Assembly: GCA_017448795.1 (NCBI GenBank) | Contig: JAFSKV010000023.1 | Location: forward strand, 54,547 to 118,546 | Reading direction: 5' to 3' | From: Synergistaceae bacterium | GTDB lineage: Bacteria > Synergistota > Synergistia > Synergistales > Aminobacteriaceae | DNA: 64,000 nt | Shown here: positions 48,601 through 53,687 of the stretch, piece after piece | Layout: each line of letters opens with the position of its first letter | Numbering within the stretch: position 1 is the first letter of the stretch | The notes under the pieces: generated by a model | Seen by the model: the letters and a program-made list of their open reading frames with translations, nothing else | Told to the model about the DNA's origin: nothing | Database searches by the model: none | Translations under genes and position numbers: made by a program

Positions 48601-51600
48601 GCGCCCCTGAGCCATCCAGTGGCGAACCAGATTTTGCGGGCGGAGGAATAATCGCGTTTCCAGCCGTTATAATGGTCAAATCTCCAGTCAGGCTTCAGCT
48701 TTCTCTCCATGCGCCGGGCGGTTCTGAGGTTGTAGGTGAGGTTATGGTTACTGTTGAGCTGGTCGAGCCTAGCAGCCGCGCCGTAGCCGATGAACTGGCT
48801 GTAGCGTTCTGAGTAAGGATTGCCTTCCGCGTCATTGACACCTTCGAGCATGTCGCGTACACTAACAATGTTCGGACTGCTTGAGGTCTCAGCAGCTCGT
48901 CCCATTAAGTTGGGACTGTTCTGGGAGAGGTGGCCGGACATTTTTTTTGTATATTTCATGTCATAAAGGCTTACCTCGTCAATTTCTGCTTTACCACTTT
49001 CATACTCTTTAGCAGTAAGTTTCAGAATATGAGTATCATCGCCAAACTGAACAGGGACAAGAAATCTGTGAACCTGCTTCAAGTTGCCCGGCTGTCCCTC
49101 AACCTTAGTGGCAGAGGGTTTTCTGTCAGGATGAGTTTCAACCCTGTAAGCCTTTCTGGCGAGTGTGTCGAGGTAAGGAACGGCCTGATAAATGACATCG
49201 CCTGCTGTGTCAATGGTATTGCGGGCAGTGTCGAGGATATGGTTAAGGCCTACTTTAGACAGAGTGATAGTGAGGCCGGTATGCTCATTAACGACAGCCC
49301 CGTTCTTGAAGCGGCTGATTATCTCTGCCTGCCTGTCTTTGCCGAAAGCCTTGATGCGCTTGTAGAATGGGACGTTTGGCATAGTCTGCGAGATATGAAC
49401 AACGCGCACCTGACTGTCGAGGTCAACATCGCTGTTGAGAGCTTGGCTGTAAGTCTCGCTGCTGGATTTGCTTCTTGAGCTGGATTTTCTTGGCAGCCTG
49501 CCGACAATCTGCTCATCGCGTGAAACGTCCTCCGAAGCGTCGAGGGGTACAGCCCTTCTGCGTTTTTCGCCCCAGTAAGCGCGGTGTTCGGCATTTCTTG
49601 CCTCGGTCTCCCCAGAGCGGCGCATATACTTGGAGTAGAGATACTTGCCTCTTTCATCAGCCTTGTTGAGAGCCTTCATGGCGCGGGAGTAAATATTGCG
49701 CTCCTTGCCGGAGAGAGAGCGGAGAATATCCTGAAGAGCGTCATTGTCGCCCTCAAGTTCAGCCTCAAGCGCATCGGCGATTCTGCCTGCGGTGTCAGTG
49801 TCGAGTTTTCGCATGATGGAGTGGTATCTGGCCATGTAGCGGTTATAAGCCGCGTCATTGTCCGGGGAGATGTCAGAGCCGGAAGCGAATCCCTCGCGCA
49901 TCTGTATGGCGTGCTGTATTTCATGAATGAGGCTTTTGCGCAGCTCCCTTCTGACGGAGAAGTTCCTGTCTGAGTCAGCGACGATGACAGAGTTTGTGTT
50001 TGGGTCGTACGCGGCGTAAGCGTCAAGGTTTTTGTCAATGCGGACGGAGATGCCGCGCAAGTCCGGGTAGGCGCTGAAGAGGGCTGGAGCGTCGAGCACG
50101 TCAGGCAGGGATGCGTCAGCCTGTGTGAGCAGCTCATTGAAGCGGTCAAGTTCCTGCCGGGAGAATATGGTGTCCAGGGGCAGGTTAGGATTAGTCCTTG
50201 CGTATTGGTATATGGTGTCCCTGAAGTGGTCCAGCTCACGGGACAGTGTGCGCAGTTTTCCGAGCTTGGAGCGCATGATGCTGCCGTCCGGGATTTCATG
50301 CCGCCACTTGCCGTCCTTGCCGCGCATCCAGCTAGTAGCCGCCCAAATTTTGCTGGCGGTGAGCCCGGCGCGCTCCATTCTGCGGGCAACTCTGAGGTTG
50401 TCCATGCGTGTGGTAACGCCTTCGGCTGCGTCGAGGCTTCTTGCGCCGTCGATGCCGATAATCTGGTGGTAAGCCTCGCTGCTGCCCTGCTGTCCAGCCT
50501 GTGCGGTGTCCCTGAAATACTGCTTTGCGTCCTCGTCGCTGTCGTCAGTGAGGCCGAGTAGCTTAATCATGTCAGTGTTCCATATGACGAAATTATGAGT
50601 GCCGTTGTGAGTGTTCCTGCTGCCCTTATCCAGATAGCGCAGTCCCTGAACGCCCGCCTGGTTGAGGAGCAAGGACGCGGCCATGTCCGTGCGTGTGATG
50701 ATGCCGCCGTGCTTCTTGGAGTTGAGCCTTCTGTCCTGGACGAGAGGCCTCAAAGCGTCTTCGAGAGCGTGATAAAAGTCCTCGCCAGTCTTGGCGTTCC
50801 TGACTTTATCGACAGCGTCATGGGAAACGTTCCAAGTCTCCAGCTTTGCGACAACTCTCTGTATGCCCTTCTGTACTTTCTTGGGCTGAGTATCTGCCTC
50901 CCAGTCTAGGAGAGCGTCGTTTTCGGGAATATCGGCTTTGTAGACGTTTCCGTTTGCGGCCTCGAAAGATGCGGCTTGCTTTGAAAGGATACGGCTAATC
51001 TCTCTGTTGAGCGTAATTTCCTGTTTAAGTCTGGCGATGGATTGCTCGGAGAGATGTCCCAGTTCGCTCATGAGTTCATCACGAGCCTGCCTAGCTCCCG
51101 CCTTGAATTTAGCGAGCAGTTCATGTTTAACCTGAGCGAAGTTGTAGCGCAGCTCATCGCCAGTGTAATGCAGCAAGTATTCCTGCAATGTTTTGATTGC
51201 GTTGTCCGAGCCAGAGACGGGCAGCCCCTGCTTGTCCAGTATGGAGATATTGCGCCCGTACCGCCTGTAGTAGTCGGCGACGGCAGGATTTTGAGCGAGA
51301 TAGATGCCGTAGCCGAAAGCCTGCCCGCCTTCGCCTGTGCCGATATATTCCAGGCCGAAGCGGCTGTTGAGTATGATATGCCCTGTGCCATGAAGAGCGA
51401 GCTGGTCGAAGCGTTCTATGTCCTCCTGAGAGACGAAGGTGCTGTTTGAGCGTCCGATGCGTAAAGTTTTAGTGCTGGATGTGTTGACGGAGCTTGAGCC
51501 GGAGTGTACACTTTTAATGCTAAGGGCATGAGTGGACTGCACTTCGGGTGTCAGGTCGTTGTCGGACGTAACCGCTTGGGACTTAGCGTTAAGGGACTGC

Positions 51601-53621
51601 TCTAATGATGAACCGCCCTTAGCCGCAGACGTTCCGGGAGAAAGAGACGATGCGCGTGTTAAATTCATTCCAGAGCCGGAGCTGGAAGCAGGGGATGGGC
51701 GGCCTGCGAAGAGCAGTTCTTTGCTGTTAATAGCCCTGTTGCGGGCAAACAGCAGTGTACTTACCCTGTAAATTCCGTTCTTGTCCTGATGAAGCCTGAC
51801 AGCGGCGACTGCGCCATGCCCGTCATCTTTAGGGGCGACGAGCCACAAAGAATTGTTCGAGCCTTCCCGTATGTCTTTCCAGTTGTGCAGGGTGTCGAGT
51901 AGGAAAGTTTTTGCATCCTTATAGCCTGCCTGCCTAATTTGTTTGCCGTGATGATTTTCCGCATGTCTAAGAACGCCTACATTTGCCTGGATTTCGCCCG
52001 CCTGAATGCCAGCCGCTTCTGCTGTATTCGCGTCGATATAGCTCAAGGCAGCAGAGCCTTCAGGAGTAAGGAGCAGCTCGCTGGATTTAGCCTCGTCTAT
52101 AGTATTGCCGCTTTCAGTCCTTAAAGCGTCAGGGCTGAATGGCAGGTTGAGCTGTAAGTCTTTGACTTCGTCAGTTTCTCTTGAGTACCCCTGTCCTTTG
52201 TCCCTTCCGCTGGCCGTCTGGTTGTGGAACTCCTCGCCCTGTGAGCTTCTGCTGGTATCCTTTGCGAGCGCAAGCCTAGCCTGCCTATTCTTCTCGCTTG
52301 GGACATAAGAAACATCCTTCAGAAGGTTGTCGAAGAATTTTCTAGTTTCTGGAGTAATCTCGACTTCATGAGTGTGTCCGTCTTCGCCAGCGTAGCGAAT
52401 ATTCTTAACTGCCCCATAAACATTGGCCATCCATACCTTGAACTTGTTGAAAATATGCTTGAGCCATATCGTAGGAGACTTGCCTGTAGCAAAATACTGC
52501 TCGCCAGCAGAAGCCCATTTTTCTTGAGCGTTTTTATACCGTACCTGCTGTTCTTTAGTCCATGAGTTGTACGGCGTAGAGAAGTCAATATCGCTGATGC
52601 CGAGCCATCTGTTCATAGCCGCAAAGTCGTCATACATGCCCTGCGGCAAGTCATCGACAGTAGTAATAAGGTTTTCCATTTCGCGCCGGAAAGAGTGCAA
52701 AAACTCGTGAATGGCAGTACTTTCGTTTGCGAATTTGGTGATATTCAGCACCATTTCAGCCGTTTCATGACGAACGCCATCTTCAGTAATCTCACCTGGT
52801 TGTATAAAGCGCATAAAACCGTTAGTGCCTTTTTCTTTAGGATTGAAGATAACATCGAGATGCATAGCGTTATTGAAGTAGTCATTAATGGACATGCCGT
52901 AAGCGTGAGCAAACCCGCGAATGGAAGAGGCGGCGAGGTGAGCGACAGCTTTTGAGTTTGTTCTATAATTCTGCCTAAGCCTTCTGCTGGTAATTATGTC
53001 TGGATTTCTCTCAACAGCTTCGCTGTAAGCATTAACAAGTTTCTGGTATATCTTATCCCTTACTTCCCGGAATGCCTTCCGCTCTTTTCTATTGTCGTTT
53101 ACCTTCTGCCAGAAAGTCCTGTTATCCACTCTCTGGCCAGTACTTTTCTTGTTATTTACAGGGTGAACTGTTATGCCTTCAGGGTTAGTATCGAGCCTAA
53201 TCCTGTGCTTGTGCCTGAAGTCCTCGTTGCCGTCATCGACAAGCAGCCCCGCCTCGTCAGCCAGCCCGAACTGCATGAGCCTCTGAAGCCCCGCCCGCCT
53301 CAAGTCCTGAACGGCAGCGTCCCTTGCGCTGTCAGCGTCATCAAGCCCTTCCGCCATCTGTAGGAAGTTGACGTAAGGGGAGTATCTTGCGACTACGTGG
53401 CCGTTCTCGTCAGTATACTCTATGTACTTGCCGAAATACTGCTTCTCGCTGGGGTGGCTGTTGTTGAACTCGCCCGAAGTCATGGTGAGGGTGTGAGTGT
53501 TGCCGTTCTTGTCTTGGTAGGTTATCCTGCTTGAGCGTGAGCTGCTGGGAGTGCCTGTGCGTGCGGCTGTGTTGCCTGCGGTGTTGCTGTTCCTTCCGAG
53601 AAGGCCAGTAACGAGGTTCAT
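37773..53621 (-). CDS. polyvalent protein, central part (5,282 aa, multi-module effector array)
   Basis: One uninterrupted frame. Approximate order by residue: beta repeat (20-150); zincin-like metallopeptidase with AIHEFLHSF (about 305); nuclease-like domain with LRHAENHHGKQI (548-645); ART-like module with LHGTGHI (740-1018); HEIQHAIQ module (1100-1240); barnase/EndoU-like domain (1427-1560); HEIQHWIQ (about 1779) and HEIQHNIQ (about 2154) modules; ART with WFGDWE plus an inserted nuclease-like domain (2327-2751); four ART-like modules in tandem (2814-4287); HEVQHAIQ module (4380-4500); ART modules (4674-4854, 4887-5130, 5174 to end). The frame is in phase with the upstream part across TGA 53688; ATG 53621 has no good ribosome site. 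It stops inside the last ART module at TAA 37773. Function of the modules is inferred from motifs. Confidence 0.85.
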   Translation of the reverse strand: MNLVTGLLGRNSNTAGNTAARTGTPSSSRSSRITYQDKNGNTHTLTMTSGEFNNSHPSEKQYFGKYIEYTDENGHVVARYSPYVNFLQMAEGLDDADSARDAAVQDLRRAGLQRLMQFGLADEAGLLVDDGNEDFRHKHRIRLDTNPEGITVHPVNNKKSTGQRVDNRTFWQKVNDNRKERKAFREVRDKIYQKLVNAYSEAVERNPDIITSRRLRQNYRTNSKAVAHLAASSIRGFAHAYGMSINDYFNNAMHLDVIFNPKEKGTNGFMRFIQPGEITEDGVRHETAEMVLNITKFANESTAIHEFLHSFRREMENLITTVDDLPQGMYDDFAAMNRWLGISDIDFSTPYNSWTKEQQVRYKNAQEKWASAGEQYFATGKSPTIWLKHIFNKFKVWMANVYGAVKNIRYAGEDGHTHEVEITPETRKFFDNLLKDVSYVPSEKNRQARLALAKDTSRSSQGEEFHNQTASGRDKGQGYSRETDEVKDLQLNLPFSPDALRTESGNTIDEAKSSELLLTPEGSAALSYIDANTAEAAGIQAGEIQANVGVLRHAENHHGKQIRQAGYKDAKTFLLDTLHNWKDIREGSNNSLWLVAPKDDGHGAVAAVRLHQDKNGIYRVSTLLFARNRAINSKELLFAGRPSPASSSGSGMNLTRASSLSPGTSAAKGGSSLEQSLNAKSQAVTSDNDLTPEVQSTHALSIKSVHSGSSSVNTSSTKTLRIGRSNSTFVSQEDIERFDQLALHGTGHIILNSRFGLEYIGTGEGGQAFGYGIYLAQNPAVADYYRRYGRNISILDKQGLPVSGSDNAIKTLQEYLLHYTGDELRYNFAQVKHELLAKFKAGARQARDELMSELGHLSEQSIARLKQEITLNREISRILSKQAASFEAANGNVYKADIPENDALLDWEADTQPKKVQKGIQRVVAKLETWNVSHDAVDKVRNAKTGEDFYHALEDALRPLVQDRRLNSKKHGGIITRTDMAASLLLNQAGVQGLRYLDKGSRNTHNGTHNFVIWNTDMIKLLGLTDDSDEDAKQYFRDTAQAGQQGSSEAYHQIIGIDGARSLDAAEGVTTRMDNLRVARRMERAGLTASKIWAATSWMRGKDGKWRHEIPDGSIMRSKLGKLRTLSRELDHFRDTIYQYARTNPNLPLDTIFSRQELDRFNELLTQADASLPDVLDAPALFSAYPDLRGISVRIDKNLDAYAAYDPNTNSVIVADSDRNFSVRRELRKSLIHEIQHAIQMREGFASGSDISPDNDAAYNRYMARYHSIMRKLDTDTAGRIADALEAELEGDNDALQDILRSLSGKERNIYSRAMKALNKADERGKYLYSKYMRRSGETEARNAEHRAYWGEKRRRAVPLDASEDVSRDEQIVGRLPRKSSSRSKSSSETYSQALNSDVDLDSQVRVVHISQTMPNVPFYKRIKAFGKDRQAEIISRFKNGAVVNEHTGLTITLSKVGLNHILDTARNTIDTAGDVIYQAVPYLDTLARKAYRVETHPDRKPSATKVEGQPGNLKQVHRFLVPVQFGDDTHILKLTAKEYESGKAEIDEVSLYDMKYTKKMSGHLSQNSPNLMGRAAETSSSPNIVSVRDMLEGVNDAEGNPYSERYSQFIGYGAAARLDQLNSNHNLTYNLRTARRMERKLKPDWRFDHYNGWKRDYSSARKIWFATGWLRGADGQWKFELPYGHIISKAFHDLASKNISRNNDGSVSFSEIKDIPLSSIFDAPELFKAYDSLKNIPVTFEAMGDDRLGYINSEGNKIFISNKLLQSQFTVEQVLIHEIQHWIQSIEGFAQGGNTNMGWVFKGSPALADKNGFYFNPTFFRSLNAKREAQTILDNISPKQQEVFRALFDVEKRLSTDSFNQDEYDSLLHRLSPKNKQKFRTWAKLMHDAKLGFGMLHQAQAYSYFGGEVEARNAAKRSIFSEQRRKSSFPLDTQDTASEEQFIFDSSDKPFSYRQDRDKEAADYFRSTILQKLTGNPHETYQQVIGRKGAQLIDRAIGADWLMSNLETAQQMKARGFKPKTIRRATGWELGHDKQWRYETRDGKLKDNLTLNATVPDFDTFEDIPFGMETQPFAVTTLGEVLDAPDLFAAYPKLREASVTFVQGEDFEENGIRYPKGSSHTDGSVTLVGDFHFDGHSLRPGLNQNTILTLLHEIQHNIQRIEGFAGGSNLDLAAQNLKAVKDLDRKIEALQKQLDALYRAPLNEDIFADNPQSKEYNDLEQKLFGLMDERDNLIQNAINDGTARNRYMRSAGETEARNVMARHSLSDAQRRNSLLTDTEDFNHNELLDDNGETYNQAADAQQLNAEDFDATLEISRQQLETVRMQYEGSPQWMKAPNGQPTNLTEKQWLQVRTPNFKNWFGDWEAAHIVKKVRDFLEHSEPVGSISGEEFSKTDTPLVDRVMQYYKNTGNTVVHNKELGDVVLDRRGIKDSAAHGLGKEKSAAFALVPDVIKKGLVYDRQTNWKGRSYDTATLIANVKIGGQDYVCEVIVKQSKNRQGFYLHEVEVKDNLDGVFKTALNDGTPSRSRLIISRYAGEANNSSKVVDENGEPLVVTHIVRGKGGFSVFNTNGDFSIDREGKTEGTGAWFADLKGNEHISLETAGIDSVTEGGNIYHVFLNLRNPYVYDAEGKRWQRVGKVWIVDTKTGKSIFHNNAGKAFSNLSWANGFIREHLDPDNTQPGRYIVRHETRFQTSDELVRAVRQGIVGNGDHDGVVIRNLRDMSVWGVDDYVVFEPNAIKSATNNNGMFSQSGEIYRQASAGNAQDKDTPSSSATLGKYYDILSKSNPHSINPDNLLQGTHGFTTPDVIERYYQQEVTHATGHIVLGNRFSLKYLFSGEGSNYFGAGIYFEQNPEVAEFYRRYGVPNMGLGTLHVQFSDGTVYSAPKFDEWDNTPSPIIRKVLNAIQEAIFYNQDFSVDNIKHNLNVIYTLAINAYGENSDSGKEAQEALKVLDTFSHWEFTPDENFGKKGNLYIAEIPDNDVLMNWDALLNEQPEHVQKAIAQIKTFISDFARKYNLDVDEAWDEAREFEGGHTLRNSGGEFYEFVTNIMKQYLENNSPDDGIDNPQLRASLLFLKFGIPGHRYWDSFSSKDIHDKYDEYRKNNMLDGRPAKSIATTADGHTYSLEENSSWSNNPDDTLREVLNDIQSSFSSSKYNWFHADTFQEAKDKVLDKYQSNIKQSQRYLREAERKKDNIEIKMENENIEYINVLIDVLNSITSFTFSPAIKPAPYSPFSVFGNEGTRNFVIWDEDLVHILGITSNSNQEAIDYFNNYKREHPDKFITPDAVDRFNQIVTHATGNIIWDNRFDLRYAGSSEGSAAFGFGAYFTQNPYVAESYRRYGLSDKDLAGNTSFTLKGGKSFSFADRDNWKDDFPDVHRALFQFVDFFGHNPHASYSEALAAVKDNYKALISKHKGRKDDKDLLDRLRRELHVINSITDISHTNPKRGNIYQFDIPEDYELLDWDAPLDEQPGNVRKAIRKIFAALKRKGFSRDELRIHSPHIGELDTGEDFYWAIVRAFEHMDRIGEDLYGLKKKGFSRADARASWLLNRYGIPGHRYFDRGSRYSQSGTHNYVIWNMDRVTMTGISDDSDELTRKTFYNGGKQQLSLFDSNGNPASNGFISPEQIERYEQQMWHGTDNTILGNEFDLRYAGSSEGSASRAYGAYMAGNRAVAETYRHYGDQYRGSHRVGITTDDGKVYRSTGAGSWDRGADGYLKPALDDLFSLAVNSRSHDLDTLKKDILASYRHELKELRSVLTQLKHELKHTPHNDTNDKIKLRQHIIDNTKHKIEALKSITAISVLPPKKGNIYSFDGPENNTLLDWDAGIPKQPDSVKKARQEILQELKFWGLDASEARKAKTGGDFYMALAHVMRTQTDDLFAYPAKGIADPKQKASLILHRHGIPGAMFWDSGSRELSPRERRKSGTHNFVIWDTRTLAMLGVEGNPDAEEHFRITAAQQQANNQAEAYNQQANKDNAGHDTSSSFLSQKKYDQLMHHGTRHILLRNGFDLQYFSSEQGQKSYREHQKHGYGAHLTEAYDIADSARTEAMKGNNPYQDKLFVMKNGKNMSSSDIARMEDAAINSLSELDSFKELFKNGDVRTIRIYINPYDFNMPLHNLAHAEHSELYSTIDDVVRDALEKIESRISSEEKTNSSSAKLFRQFWEKGGKDAYIEAISKLIPDRIKAPSKGNLYTFSGPDNDTLLDWDAPMRRQPKKVLDILRNSDVYIDDYDTGESLYRRLSNENGGGLQGDMAASRILNQLGIPGHRYLDSTDRQGDKHLYNSHSFVIWNTDTLSMLGLSEDSNEEAQDYFRAEDYSKAYLDSLDNDGDTHDYEQYRQIIGTTGARRLDRLNGNTELMDNLAIARNMFRLGIDAKTIWRNTGWEMATDGDWRHEIMDGHLIPFNGNKNLTLPDIFDAQELYNAYPRLREVKVSFDKNWDDPLTGGWWDRENNTIHFPAHLKSSLEYALRDKNTNDSISRDWDSSTTEDFETRLLHEVQHAIQSYEDFATGGNPNMFTRSHRLTEGYHLAPNEAYSRLAGEVEARNASKRKNLSQEERINTPLAETEDVEREKQLAFRNEDELERRSSENVRDNEYDFYADEEGKAFLDALDNDSDITDYDSEMAHIDDLADAHSDALDNLPDTETYSQAKAAYELLTPEAKQQVDAIRAKYKGTPQWMKAPNGKKTNLSELQWLLVRTENFKRWFGDWEHDRRNSSKIIDTNGEPLVVYHGTLKSKRFKIFNTHPEGSHFGSRNSALDRIAYSTGYDGRNDKYFDYSSSGKIIPCFLNIRNPLFQNDSNDWKNDIRDAKKSGYDGIIYENLVEDKGNDSFVIFTPNQTKSATKNNGEFSNNEGDFYRQTAASNDDYPYFGIDAEGRQLMLRFNPPEIDAIYEYHKKNGSLFLAPNGKKSKLDNRSWLLVRTNNFKNWFGDWENSPGTASKVVDENGEPLIVTHLPGWGGGFSKFKTNGYGKTRNTGAWFGDYKDEAIFNDKRFYQEGDTIYHVFLNLRNPYIYDAHGKDWENIGQVWIRHKFGGKNIFHNNHGEPFTSKKQAQDYIYSILLDPYTYEAVEEKLTSDHLVRAVRTGKLGNGNHDGVIIRDIHDMATAHMDDYIIFKPIQVKSKFNSGAFSNSNTEIYRQSADTTQSNSLARPADDFLTPEARTQVEAVRKEYEGTTQWLKAPNGHDTNLNEAQWLAVRTPNFKAWFGDWENSPDTSSKVVDENGEPLVVYHGTPNGGFSVFDTRGEGMSHDTGAWFTSRRENAETYSNGDDEGLYEVFLNIRNP
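40760..45180 (-). repeat. four tandem ART-like modules within the polyvalent protein
   Basis: Four diverged copies at about 45,180-43,880, 43,740-42,890, 42,730-41,830 and 41,640-40,760 (a fifth lies apart at 51,400-50,570). Each starts H-(G/A)-T-x-(H/N) followed by F-x-L-x-Y, then a (S)EG....G.Y/H block, has LL(D/N)WDA(P) in the middle and closes GIPGHRYxD and xNFVIWxxD. The copies share about one residue in three by eye, so duplication is old. Confidence 0.75.
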
Positions 53622-53687
53622 TGCCCTGCCGAGCCAAGACTGCCCGCTTTCCTGCGCTCCTTCCTGATGATAAGTCTCACTCCCTAA

